From: Akkermansiaceae bacterium
GTDB lineage: Bacteria; Verrucomicrobiota; Verrucomicrobiia; Verrucomicrobiales; Akkermansiaceae
Assembly (NCBI GenBank): GCA_028822935.1
Contig: JAPKCM010000005.1
Span: forward strand, 37,584-101,583
Reading direction: 5' to 3'
DNA: 64,000 nucleotides
Under the pieces are notes generated by a model, which worked only from the letters and a program-made list of their open reading frames with translations, searched no databases and was not told the DNA's origin. The translations under genes and the position numbers were made by a program. Positions 29,176 through 37,868 of the stretch are shown here, piece by piece (position 1 is the first letter of the stretch; every line of letters starts with the position of its first letter).

Positions 29176-29775
29176 ATGATTTACGAAATGGACCAGCTCC
29201 CACCAGCGAAGCGCTACAACCTCCTCGCGTCCTTGGTTACGCCCCGACCTATCGCCTGGATCACGACAATCGATGAGGAGGGCCGCATCAATGCCGCCCC
29301 CTTTTCCTTCTTCAACGTCTTCGGCTCCAACCCTCCCATCGTCGCCTTCGCCCCGGGAAACAAGGATCGTGAAACGCCTAAAGACACCGCGCGAAACATC
29401 CGACGAACCGGTGAATTCGTCGTCCACATGGTCGATGAGCCTCTGGCTCAAATGATGGTTGATACTTCCGCCTCCCTCCCTCATGGCGAAAGCGAACTCG
29501 ACAAGCTTCCCCTCACCACCGTCCCCTCGGAAACCCTTTCCGTCCCTCGGATTGCCGAAGCCCCTGTCGCTCTCGAATGCTCGGAGCATTCCACGCTCGA
29601 GATTGGCTCGAATCGCTTAATTATCGGCATCGTTCACGTGGTGCATGCTCGCGATGGCCTCTTCGATGATGACATTCATCTCGACCACGAAGCCTACCAA
29701 CCCATCGGAAGAATGTCCTCTCCCGATTGGTATACACGCACCGCTGATCAATTTGAAATCCCACGTCCCGACTAA
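29176..29775 (+). CDS. Flavin reductase-like domain protein (FMN-binding)
   Basis: This is a single flavin-reductase-like split barrel of 199 residues: SLVTPRPIAWITTIDEEGRI, NAAPFSFFNVFGSNPP and KDTARNIRRTGEFVVHM are signatures of the DIM6/NTAB family. It binds FMN and reduces flavins or related substrates with NAD(P)H; the partner is unknown. It is cytosolic, with no signal peptide. It has its own start after a 119-nt spacer. Confidence 0.88.
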   Translation: MIYEMDQLPPAKRYNLLASLVTPRPIAWITTIDEEGRINAAPFSFFNVFGSNPPIVAFAPGNKDRETPKDTARNIRRTGEFVVHMVDEPLAQMMVDTSASLPHGESELDKLPLTTVPSETLSVPRIAEAPVALECSEHSTLEIGSNRLIIGIVHVVHARDGLFDDDIHLDHEAYQPIGRMSSPDWYTRTADQFEIPRPD

Positions 29776-29797
29776 AAAACGCGACCTTCCAGCTCAG

Positions 29798-30064
29798 CTA
29801 CCGCCGCATGGTCTCCAAGAATCGACGCCGCACACGGACGTCGAAGATGATCCGAGTGCAGGGCACCCCCTTGAAGCCTCCCTTTATCTCACCGGTGGCC
29901 TCATTCGGAATCTCCAGCAGGATCCCACCGGCATGACTTAGCTTCAGCACCTTTTGTGCGAACACCGCACCGACCAGCACTTCCTTTTCATCTTCCTTGA
30001 TCACCTCTCTGAGGTTCGTAAAAGTCTCACCCACGCTCATCATCCCCCCAACCACTTGTCGCAC
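29798..30064 (-). CDS. Possible small protein (low confidence)
   Basis: An 88-codon minus-strand frame starts at GTG 30064 and ends at 29798. It lies in a 380-nt stretch with no other gene. Segments such as LREVIKEDEKEVLVGAVFAQ and GGILLEIPNEATGEIKGGF are protein-like. No family is recognised, and it may be chance. The rest of the stretch (30088-30142) carries an interspersed repeat. Confidence 0.3.
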   Translation of the reverse strand: MRQVVGGMMSVGETFTNLREVIKEDEKEVLVGAVFAQKVLKLSHAGGILLEIPNEATGEIKGGFKGVPCTRIIFDVRVRRRFLETMRR

Positions 30065-30087
30065 CGTAGCTTTGGCGAAGGCGAAAG

Positions 30088-30142
30088 CCCCTCAACCAAT
30101 CTGCGTTAATTAATCTGTGGATAAAACCTCCTCAACCAAGTA
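30088..30142. repeat. Interspersed intergenic repeat copy
   Basis: The segment contains cccctcaaccaatctgcg, aatctgtggataaaacctcc and ctcaaccaag. These motifs recur near 39186 and 41231. It lies just before the alpha/beta hydrolase start. Confidence 0.55.
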
Positions 30143-30156
30143 ACCCACTCTTCAAA

Positions 30157-30897
30157 ATGCTCCTCTCCTTCGAAACTCTCGGCCCCTCTGACGGCGAACC
30201 CCTCGTCTTCCTCCACGGACTGGGAGCCGGCCGCACCCGGACCATCTCGAGCCTCAACAACCTCCCCGACCGCCATATCATCGCCCCCGACATGCCCGGA
30301 CACGGAGACTCCATGTCCTTCGATCCCGCTACCTACTCCTTCGACTCCTTCGCTGATCACACCATCGTCCTCATGGACCATCTCGGCCTAGAAAAATGCT
30401 ATCTCGGCGGCCTCTCCATGGGCTCCGGCATCACCCTCAACATCGCCCTCCGCTACCCGAACCGGTTCAAAAAATTCGTCATCCTTCGCCCCTCCTGGCT
30501 CGACTCCCCACAACCCCCTCACCTCAAGCTCGTCGCCGACGCTGGCGAGATGCCTCAGCCCGATTTCGAAGCTCTCCCCCAATTCCAATCCCTCCTCGCT
30601 TCCAACCTCCCGGTCGCAAACTCCATCACCGCCTTTTACAAACATCCCGACAACGCCGTCCTCTCCCGCATGTGGAATTCCTCCCCCTTCCCCTCCCTCT
30701 CTGATTTACAAACAATCACCGCCCCCGCCCTCGTCATGTCCAGCCCGCGCGATGATCTTCACCCCGAATCTGTCGCATCCGCCATTGCCAAAGCCCTTCC
30801 AAACTCTCAACTTATCGCGCTTCCTGCCCGCTACCATGAGCCCGAAGCCTACCAAAAATCTCTCAACCAACACATCAACCACTTCCTAAACTCATGA
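30157..30897 (+). CDS. Alpha/beta hydrolase
   Basis: The fold is clear: FLHGLGAGRTRT (oxyanion), MPGHGDS, nucleophile elbow GGLSMGSG (Ser about 90), VMSSPRDDLHP with the acid, and a C-terminal His in LPARYHEPEAY. It is cytosolic at 246 residues. It probably cleaves an ester, lactone or C-C bond; the substrate is unknown. The stop overlaps the PEP-hydrolase-like start by 4 nt (ATGA), so the two products likely act in one pathway. It is the first gene of the Tm-1/PEP-hydrolase region. Confidence 0.87.
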   Translation: MLLSFETLGPSDGEPLVFLHGLGAGRTRTISSLNNLPDRHIIAPDMPGHGDSMSFDPATYSFDSFADHTIVLMDHLGLEKCYLGGLSMGSGITLNIALRYPNRFKKFVILRPSWLDSPQPPHLKLVADAGEMPQPDFEALPQFQSLLASNLPVANSITAFYKHPDNAVLSRMWNSSPFPSLSDLQTITAPALVMSSPRDDLHPESVASAIAKALPNSQLIALPARYHEPEAYQKSLNQHINHFLNS

Positions 30898-31754
30898 TCA
30901 CCAAACGACTCACCACCCAAGAAATCCTCGCCAACCTCCAGGCGAAAGTCGCCGCCCGCATCCCCATCATGATCTCCTCCGCCGGAAGTGGCCTCGTCGC
31001 CAAACTTCTCGAGCGTGAAGGCACCGACTGCATCAACACCTTCTCCGGAGCACGCCTCCGCTCCAATGGCATGGGCACCATGGCCATGATGTGGCCCATC
31101 CTTGATTCCAACAAGCAGACCCTCACTTATACCCGCGAGGACATCATGCCCGCGCTCGAAGGCAAAGCCTTCGTCTGTGCCTGCCTCAACGCAAACGACC
31201 CCCTCAAGGACATGCGCATGGTCCTGCAAGAGTGTAAGGACATGGGCGTCCAATCCGTCTCCAACATCGGACCTTCAATTTCCTACATCGACCACGACTC
31301 CGAGATCTTCAAAGTGATGACCTCCGCCGGCATCACCCTTCAGAACGAAATCGACATGCTCATCCTTGCGAAAGAGGAAATGGACATGGTCTCCGTCGGA
31401 CTCGCCTTCACCGAAGAAGACTCCTACGACATCTGCGCCCAGGCCAAACCTCACATCTTCTGCTACCACGCCGGCACCACCAAGGGCGGCATCAAAGGCT
31501 ACGACAACGGCATGACCATCGAGGAAACCGCCGTGCAGACCGAGAAAGTTTACCAAAAGTGTCGCGAACTCAGCCCCGACACCCTCCTCGTCGCCCACGG
31601 CGCCGCCATGGAGACTCCGTCCGACGCCCAGTATATCTTGGACCACACCAGCGGCCACGGCTTCTGGACCGGCAGCTCCACCGAGCGCCTCCCCATCGAG
31701 CGCGCCGTCACCGCCGCCGCCAACGAGTTCCGCGAGCTGACCTTCAACAAGTAA
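30894..31754 (+). CDS. Phosphoenolpyruvate hydrolase-like TIM-barrel protein
   Basis: The 286 residues match the PEP-hydrolase-like TIM-barrel family: IPIMISSAGSGLVAKLLE, NTFSGARLRSNGMGTMAM, FVCACLNANDP, CYHAGTTKGG and VAHGAAMETPSDAQYIL. This family forms the C-terminal half of plant Tm-1-type proteins, whose N-terminal half is the UPF0261 family found here at 37869. Named activity is by family only; the true reaction is uncertain. It is coupled to the upstream hydrolase and followed by a strong terminator. Confidence 0.85.
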   Translation: MITKRLTTQEILANLQAKVAARIPIMISSAGSGLVAKLLEREGTDCINTFSGARLRSNGMGTMAMMWPILDSNKQTLTYTREDIMPALEGKAFVCACLNANDPLKDMRMVLQECKDMGVQSVSNIGPSISYIDHDSEIFKVMTSAGITLQNEIDMLILAKEEMDMVSVGLAFTEEDSYDICAQAKPHIFCYHAGTTKGGIKGYDNGMTIEETAVQTEKVYQKCRELSPDTLLVAHGAAMETPSDAQYILDHTSGHGFWTGSSTERLPIERAVTAAANEFRELTFNK

Positions 31755-31776
31755 AAGGACCGTCTCAACCCTCCTC

Positions 31777-31803
31777 AACCCCGGGCCAAAAACCCGGGGG
31801 TTT
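31777..31803 (+). terminator. Rho-independent terminator
   Basis: CCCCGGG (31777-31783) pairs with CCCGGGG (31791-31797) around ccaaaaa, followed by GTTTTT. It ends the hydrolase/PEP-hydrolase operon 22 nt after the stop. Confidence 0.85.
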
Positions 31804-31872
31804 TTCGTGCCCAAGCGAGCCCCTGACCCCGCCTCAAAAAACATCCTCCCGAAGCGCTCTCCTCAAAATCAA

Positions 31873-32955
31873 TCACCCAAGCTCAACCGCCTCCCCTCCC
31901 TCACGGGCCGACTTCAGCACCGCATCCATCACCTTTTGCGTCAGCATGCTGCACTCTGGCCAACTCGAATCGACCTTCCCACTAAGAACCAGTTCACCGA
32001 ACTTCCGAAAAAGCAGCGTCTCTTGCGAGCCAACGTCATTGGTGGACTTGCCGGGGATCGTCACCTCCCGACGCGTCGCCGTCGTCGAATAGTTGCTCCC
32101 TTCATTTAAGGAACCCAGCTGCGTGAGACGGAAGCTCGTCTCAGGACCCTCAATAGGCTGCACGAAGTCATCCAAACTCAACGCGCCCTTCGTCCCGGAA
32201 ATCCGGCAGGTCTGCTCAAGCGAAGTGGTGAACGAGCAGTGAAAAGAGGCACTCCGGTCGTCACTAAAATAAAGATCCGCACGGATTTCTACCGGGACCC
32301 CGTTCTTTTCTTCGAGCATGAAAGCACGGACTCTTTCAGGCAGCGCATTTTGAAAACAAGAAAGCGTCATCCGCAGGCAATACCAGCCCAGGTCTCCGAG
32401 GCATCCAGCCGGCTCAAGTCGGGAATCGAGGCGAATATTGCCCTCAAATTCCTCATCCCCTAAAAAGGAAAAGCAACTTTCGATTCTCCGCACTTTGCCC
32501 AGCTCCTCGCCTTTCTCTAAAACCTCCAGAATTCTTGAAAGACGCTCATTGTGCACAAACATCACCCCATCCATAAACTGCACCCCATTGGCCTCACAGG
32601 CTGCGATCATTTCTCCAAGATCCTCCAGCGAGGCCGCACAGGGCTTTTCACACAAGACGTGCTTACCCGCCTCCGCCGCGCGGATCACCCACTCCTTCCG
32701 GATGCCGGTAGGCAGCGGGATATAAACTGCATCGATCTCAGGATCGGCAAGAATCTCCTCATAACCACCGACCGCCTGCGGCGCGACCTCAAAGGGCAGC
32801 GAAGCTTGGCAACTTTCGATAAAAGTCTGCGCCTTGGCAATATCACGACTCCCCACCGACTTCAGCACGCCATTTCCTGACCGCCTTACCGATGCCCAAT
32901 TCTTTTCTGCAATTCCAGCAGCACCCAAAAATCCCCAAGTCACGTTCTTGTCCAT
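31873..32955 (-). CDS. Gfo/Idh/MocA family oxidoreductase
   Basis: The N-terminal Rossmann domain starts VTWGFLGAAGIAEKNW, with the family motif AGKHVLCEKPCAASLEDL (Glu-Lys-Pro catalytic Lys, about 95). A C-terminal alpha/beta domain follows (FSFLGDEEFEGNIRLD, GCLGDLGWYCLRM). It oxidises or reduces a sugar or inositol-like substrate with NAD(P). ATG 32955 is preferred over the upstream start at 33000, as it begins right before the Rossmann strand. It points against the PEP-hydrolase gene, so it is a separate transcript. The substrate is unknown. Confidence 0.87.
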   Translation of the reverse strand: MDKNVTWGFLGAAGIAEKNWASVRRSGNGVLKSVGSRDIAKAQTFIESCQASLPFEVAPQAVGGYEEILADPEIDAVYIPLPTGIRKEWVIRAAEAGKHVLCEKPCAASLEDLGEMIAACEANGVQFMDGVMFVHNERLSRILEVLEKGEELGKVRRIESCFSFLGDEEFEGNIRLDSRLEPAGCLGDLGWYCLRMTLSCFQNALPERVRAFMLEEKNGVPVEIRADLYFSDDRSASFHCSFTTSLEQTCRISGTKGALSLDDFVQPIEGPETSFRLTQLGSLNEGSNYSTTATRREVTIPGKSTNDVGSQETLLFRKFGELVLSGKVDSSWPECSMLTQKVMDAVLKSAREGGEAVELG

Positions 32956-33190
32956 AGCCCAACCATCTTCCGTCTCCCCAAGAATAACAAGCCGTCTCAT
33001 CCTTCGTCCCCCAAATTCCCATTCACAACGCTCTCTTCACAATCCACCATTCGAACAATCCTCTGCTCATTCCCCTCAAAAATCAGCATCTTAGCCTTCA
33101 TCATGACCTTTCTTGGAGGGATCCTCACCTCCGGCCATCCCGTCCTCAACTAGCCTCGCCATTTTCACAAATCTGCGCTAAACTCTTCTC

Positions 33191-33775
33191 ATGTCCCAGT
33201 CACCCGACATCGATCACGACCGCATTGCTGCCGCCGTAAAAGAGATCCTCGCCGCCATTGGGGAGGACCCTGATCGCGATGGTCTCCGCGACACCCCGCA
33301 GCGGGTCGCGCGGATGTATTCCGAAATTTGCAGTGGCCTTCGCGAAGACCCAGCCACCCATCTCGATACCACCTTCGAGGTCGCACACGATGAAATCATC
33401 GTCGTCCGCGATATCCCCTTTTTCTCGATCTGCGAGCACCACCTCATCCCCTTCTTCGGAAAGGCGCACGTCGCCTATCTCCCACAAAGCGACGGCCACA
33501 TCACTGGCCTTTCCAAGCTCGCCCGCCTCGTCGATGGCTACGCCAAACGGCCCCAGGTCCAGGAACGGCTCACCACCGAGATCGCCGACGCCATTACCCA
33601 CAAGCTCAACCCTCGCGGCGCCGCCGTCGTTCTCGAAGCCGAGCACCTTTGTATGTCGATGCGTGGCATCAAAAAACCCGGCGCCACCACCGTGACTTCT
33701 TCCATGCGTGGCATTTTCCGCGAAAACCCTTCGTCCCGCGAAGAGGTCCTCAATCTCATTCTTCGGAGCCGATAA
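33191..33775 (+). CDS. folE: GTP cyclohydrolase I
   Basis: It converts GTP to dihydroneopterin triphosphate in folate/pterin synthesis. Signatures: [13 protein letters not shown], zinc ligands in [14 protein letters not shown] and the Cys of [11 protein letters not shown], and [22 protein letters not shown]. At 194 residues it is of normal length and cytosolic. It has no obvious functional link with the surrounding sugar-type genes. Confidence 0.95.
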   Translation: MSQSPDIDHDRIAAAVKEILAAIGEDPDRDGLRDTPQRVARMYSEICSGLREDPATHLDTTFEVAHDEIIVVRDIPFFSICEHHLIPFFGKAHVAYLPQSDGHITGLSKLARLVDGYAKRPQVQERLTTEIADAITHKLNPRGAAVVLEAEHLCMSMRGIKKPGATTVTSSMRGIFRENPSSREEVLNLILRSR

Positions 33776-33780
33776 GTTTA

Positions 33781-33808
33781 GGGGATTCCCCAAAAATCCC
33801 CACAATTT
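33781..33808 (+). terminator. Possible weak terminator after folE
   Basis: GGGGATT (33781-33787) pairs with AATCCCC (33795-33801), followed by acaatttt. The T-run is poor, so confidence is low. Confidence 0.35.
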
Positions 33809-33848
33809 TCCTGTCAGAAGCCCCCCTCCCGGCGCGTAATAGAGCGTC

Positions 33849-36038
33849 ATGATTCGCATCCTCTTCTCTCTTCTCGGGCCTCTTTGCCCCCTCATGCCCT
33901 TGGGCTTGCTGACCTGTTTGGCATTTCTCACTTCGAATTTAGGATTTGCGGCCGAGAGGCCCAATATCATCCTCATCATGTCCGATGACATGGGCTACTC
34001 CGACATCGGCTGCTACGGCGGTGAGATCAACACCCCCAATCTCGACGCCCTAGCCGCCAGCGGCCTCCGCTTCACCCAGTTCTACAACACCGCTCGTTGC
34101 TGCCCCACCCGCGCCTCTCTACTCACCGGCCTTTATCCGCACCAAGCGGGCATCGGCCACATGACCAGCGACTACGGCCTCCCCCAGTATCAGGGATTTC
34201 TCAACAAGGAATGCCTCACCATCGCCGAAGCCCTTAAGCCCGCCGGCTACCGCACCTACATGTCGGGGAAATGGCACGTCACCCCCAAGGTCAAAGCGAG
34301 CGACCCCAAGGACAACTGGCCCCGCCAGCGTGGCTTCGATAAATTTTTTGGTACCATCCACGGTGCGGGTTCACTCTTCGATCCCAACTCCCTCACCCGC
34401 GACAACACCCAGATCACGCCCGAGAACGACCCCGGCTACCAACCCGACGGAACCTGGTATTACACCGATGCTATCTCCGATAATACCGTCAACTACATCG
34501 ATAGCCATTTTAAAGAGCACCCCGATAAGCCCTTCTTCCACTACGTCGCCTACACCGCCGCCCACTGGCCTATGCACGCCCTCCCCGAGGACATCGCCAA
34601 GTATGAAGGAAAATACGACGGCGGCTACGCCCCGGCTTATGAGGCCCGCCTCAAAAAAATGAAGTCTCTCGGCCTCATCGACCCCAACTGGAAAATCCCC
34701 GGTCCCATCGGCGATTGGTCCAAAGTGGAAAAGAAAGAATGGGAATCCGCCTGCATGGAAGTCTACGCCGCGATGGTCGACAACATGGATCAAGGCATCG
34801 GCCGCATTGTTGAATCACTCAAAAAGAACGGACAACTCGACAACACCCTCATCCTTTTCTTCCAGGACAACGGCGGCTGCGCCGAAGGCTTCGGCCGCGG
34901 TAAGCTCGTCGGCCCGCTTGAGCGCCCTTCCGCCCCCACCCTCAAACCCATGGGTAAAGACGAACTCCAAACCAACATGGTCCCCAACCAGTCACGCGAT
35001 GGCTACCCCCTCCGCCGAGGCGATGGCGTCATGCCCGGCCCGCCTGAAACCGAAGTCGGCTACGGCAAAAACTGGGCCAACGTCTCCAACACTCCCTTCC
35101 GCGAATACAAACACTGGGTCCACGAAGGCGGAATCTCCACCCCCCTCATCGCCCACTGGCCCAAAGGGATCGCCGGAAAAAATACCTGGGCCAAAGACCC
35201 TACCCATCTCATCGACCTCATGGCAACCTGCCTCGATCTCGGAAAAGCCTCATATCCAGCCGATAAAATTCCCGTCGAAGGCACTTCCCTGAATCCCGCC
35301 TTCAAAGGCGAAACCATCCAGCGAGGCAAGCCCATCTACTTCGAGCACGAAGGCAACCGCGCCGTCCGCGATGGCGCATGGAAAATCGTCGCCAAGGGCG
35401 TCAAGAGTGAGTGGGAACTCTACAACATCCCCGCCGACCGCACCGAGATGAACAACCTTGCCGCCAAACACCCCGAGCGCGTCAAAACAATGGCCGCCCA
35501 ATATGAAAAGTGGGCCAAAGAGCGCGGCGTCGTCCCCTTTGGCAGCTGGAAGAAAAAGAAAACAGCCAAAGCCACCCTCAAAGAACCCCTCCGCCTCAAG
35601 TCCGGCGACACCTTCACCAGCGAAACCTCCCCCAACCTCACCAACCGCCCCTTCACCGTCACCGCTCAACTCGAATCCTTCCCCGCCACCGGAGTTATCG
35701 CCGCACAAGGTGGATCCAACCACGGCTGGTCCTTCTACCTCAAAGACAACCACCTCCACTTCACCGTCCGCCAAAGTGGTGAAAAATTCACCGCCAGCGC
35801 TCCCCTCCCCGCCACCGCCACCGCCAGCAACCCCCTCGAAGCACGCGTCACCAAGAAAGGCATCATCCTCCGCACCAATCGAAACCGGCGCACCCTCAAA
35901 GAAGGCAACGCCCTCCTCACCGCACATCCCATCGATATCCTTGAAGTCGGCCAAGACAACGAAGGACTCGTCGGCGTTTACGGAAAAGACTTTCGCCTCA
36001 GCGTCCCCCTCAAATCACTGGTTCTTTCGCCCAAGTGA
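33849..36038 (+). CDS. Arylsulfatase-type sulfatase with C-terminal sandwich domain
   Basis: The signal peptide ends about SNLGFAA. The sulfatase core has RPNIILIMSDDMGYSDIG, the formylglycine motif CCPTR in RCCPTRASLLTG, SGKWHVTP and FFQDNGGCAEG. About 150 extra C-terminal residues (from about 580: LRLKSGDTFTSETSP, SNHGWSFYLKDNHLHFTV) look like a LamG-type sandwich that may bind polymer. Length 729 exceeds the usual 450-550 because of this module. It is an exported sulfate-ester hydrolase. It converges on the phosphatase gene with 12 nt between stops. Confidence 0.92.
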   Translation: MIRILFSLLGPLCPLMPLGLLTCLAFLTSNLGFAAERPNIILIMSDDMGYSDIGCYGGEINTPNLDALAASGLRFTQFYNTARCCPTRASLLTGLYPHQAGIGHMTSDYGLPQYQGFLNKECLTIAEALKPAGYRTYMSGKWHVTPKVKASDPKDNWPRQRGFDKFFGTIHGAGSLFDPNSLTRDNTQITPENDPGYQPDGTWYYTDAISDNTVNYIDSHFKEHPDKPFFHYVAYTAAHWPMHALPEDIAKYEGKYDGGYAPAYEARLKKMKSLGLIDPNWKIPGPIGDWSKVEKKEWESACMEVYAAMVDNMDQGIGRIVESLKKNGQLDNTLILFFQDNGGCAEGFGRGKLVGPLERPSAPTLKPMGKDELQTNMVPNQSRDGYPLRRGDGVMPGPPETEVGYGKNWANVSNTPFREYKHWVHEGGISTPLIAHWPKGIAGKNTWAKDPTHLIDLMATCLDLGKASYPADKIPVEGTSLNPAFKGETIQRGKPIYFEHEGNRAVRDGAWKIVAKGVKSEWELYNIPADRTEMNNLAAKHPERVKTMAAQYEKWAKERGVVPFGSWKKKKTAKATLKEPLRLKSGDTFTSETSPNLTNRPFTVTAQLESFPATGVIAAQGGSNHGWSFYLKDNHLHFTVRQSGEKFTASAPLPATATASNPLEARVTKKGIILRTNRNRRTLKEGNALLTAHPIDILEVGQDNEGLVGVYGKDFRLSVPLKSLVLSPK

Positions 36039-36050
36039 TCCCGCCAAGAA

Positions 36051-36722
36051 TTAGTTCGTCGAAAATGCGAGGTCATCACGGTGCATCTCCCGTGATTCGC
36101 CCCGCTCATTCGTCTGCCAAATCTTCCCTGAATCAAGATCGAGCGCACTGAGCCAGCCCCCGCCATACGCGCACGTATCGAGGCAGATGGCATAGCCCAG
36201 ATCCGTCGGCAGATCCCCTTGGATGGTGTGACCACAAACGACCGTCTTGCCTGAAACATGGGCCCGCTGACTGTGGAAGCGCTGGTAGTAATAAGTCTCA
36301 GAATCCTGATCGCCCACCGCGATTCCCGCCTCCACTCCCGCGTGCACTAAAATAAAGTCCCCCACTTCGTGGTAAAGCTTCGCCGAGCGCATGAATTCCC
36401 AATGCGCCTCCGGGACATCCTCAAACCCTCCCCCGTACGACGCCAGCGTGTCCCTCCCCCCGCACATATCACTCAAAAACCGCTCGCAATCGACCTTCGT
36501 CTCTAACGCCCGGATCATCTGGATCTCATGATTCCCCATAAGATGGATCAAACAGTGCCTCTTCTTAAATTCCAATAGGCGATCAATGACCCCCTTCGAA
36601 TCCGGACCGCGATCGACATAATCGCCCAGCGTCACCACAAGGTCATCTTCACTCGGTTGGACTAAATCGAGCATGGTCTCCAGTGAGGTCAGGCATCCAT
36701 GAATGTCTCCAATCGTAAGCTG
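36051..36722 (-). CDS. Calcineurin-like metallophosphoesterase (Ser/Thr phosphatase type)
   Basis: The metallophosphatase signatures are complete: GDIHGC (about 6-11), GDYVDRGPDSKG (about 37-48), MGNHE (about 66-70), and later His residues in LVHAGVEAG and VCGHTIQG. It resembles the bacterial ApaH/PrpA-like group and uses two metal ions to dephosphorylate proteins or nucleotides. ATG 36722 is preferred over the frame start at 36743, as IGDIHG should follow closely. It is divergent from the PAS-AraC gene (111-nt shared spacer). Confidence 0.88.
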   Translation of the reverse strand, partial: QLTIGDIHGCLTSLETMLDLVQPSEDDLVVTLGDYVDRGPDSKGVIDRLLEFKKRHCLIHLMGNHEIQMIRALETKVDCERFLSDMCGGRDTLASYGGGFEDVPEAHWEFMRSAKLYHEVGDFILVHAGVEAGIAVGDQDSETYYYQRFHSQRAHVSGKTVVCGHTIQGDLPTDLGYAICLDTCAYGGGWLSALDLDSGKIWQTNERGESREMHRDDLAFSTN

Positions 36723-36833
36723 CATCGCCGCCAGTCTCAACAAACCACCCCCCGACGCAAGGCAATCTCCAAGCCTCCACGCTCTGTTTCCTAAATCCTA
36801 TCCATCCCATCCATCTGCCGTTAAAATAACTCC

Positions 36834-37556
36834 ATGCAAGATGACCAATTCTTTCAAAAGAACCACGTCGAGAACCACCTCGCCGGCATCTTCGACGACC
36901 TTCCCGGCTTCATCTACTTCGTCAAAGACCGCGACCTCCGCTACGTCGCCTACAACCAGCGTCTCTGCGACATCTTCGAATCAAGCGAGATCCTCGGCAA
37001 GCGAGACGACGATTTCATCCCGCCCCACATCCTAGAGCATATCCGAAAAGACGACCTCCGTATTATCGAAACCGCCCAACCCGTCATCAACCGCGTCGAA
37101 CTCGTCCCCCGCGGCAGCGGCTTCGTCGACTGGTCCACCACTACCAAAAAGCCCCTCCTCAATCAAAAAGGCATAATCTGCGGCATCATCGGCATCACCC
37201 GCCCCTTTGATCAAGGCACCACCTCCCTTGCCAAAAACGAGGAACTCGGACCCGCTCTGGCCCTCCTCCACCAACGTTACCGCGACAACATCCCCATCAC
37301 CGAGCTCGCCAAAACCGCCAACCTTTCCCTCAGCAGCTTCCTGCGGAAATTCAAAGCCTGCTTCAACATGACCCCCAAGGAATACCTCCGTCACCTCCGC
37401 GTCCAGGAAGCCTCCCACCTCATCATTCGTACCACTCATACCTTCGCCGAAATCAGCCACCACTGCGGCTTCTCCGACCAAGCCCACTTCTCCCGCGAAT
37501 TCTCCCGCATCCTCAAAGAACCTCCAAGTGCCTACCGCTCCCGCTCCCGCCTCTAA
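36834..37556 (+). CDS. PAS-AraC transcriptional regulator
   Basis: An N-terminal PAS domain (about 15-125: LPGFIYFVKDRDLRYVAYN, then GKRDDDFIPPHI, ICGIIGITRP) is followed by a C-terminal AraC-type double helix-turn-helix (about 140-238: ITELAKTANLSLSSFLRKF, then FAEISHHCGFSDQAHFSREF). The PAS domain probably senses a small molecule. It lies just upstream of the Tm-1-like gene on the same strand, so it is the likely regulator of the Tm-1/LsrF/Rpe/SDR genes; this is inference from position. Confidence 0.9.
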   Translation: MQDDQFFQKNHVENHLAGIFDDLPGFIYFVKDRDLRYVAYNQRLCDIFESSEILGKRDDDFIPPHILEHIRKDDLRIIETAQPVINRVELVPRGSGFVDWSTTTKKPLLNQKGIICGIIGITRPFDQGTTSLAKNEELGPALALLHQRYRDNIPITELAKTANLSLSSFLRKFKACFNMTPKEYLRHLRVQEASHLIIRTTHTFAEISHHCGFSDQAHFSREFSRILKEPPSAYRSRSRL

Positions 37557-37868
37557 AAGGAGTCGTGGCGCCCCGCCGCTTAGCTTCGCAGGCGTCCCCC
37601 GTCTCGTCCGCCGTAGCCCGAAGGTCGCAGGAAGAGCCCTCTCCCAAGATGAGCCCTTTGCGCGAAATTCGCGTTCCTCCCCCCTCCCAACCAAGCCTCG
37701 TCTCTTTCGTATTTTTCCTAAAAGCGATCTTCGCAAGCTCCGGTTCGTAGTTTCAATCCTCCAAAGCCCAAGCCCGTCCAAATCTCAAATCCCTCCTGAC
37801 GATTTTATTCAAAAAACACCCCATTTTATTCAAGACTCTTGCTCCACCATCGTGTATCACTTTGTCCC
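37557..37868. repeat. Repeat-bearing intergenic region before the Tm-1-like gene
   Basis: It begins with aaaggagtcgtggcgcccc, related to the elements at 39088 and 40288. Later pieces (cgaaattcgcgttcc, ttcgcaagctccggttcg) resemble those near 39155 and 41175. It presumably also holds the Tm-1 promoter. No gene is seen. Confidence 0.5.
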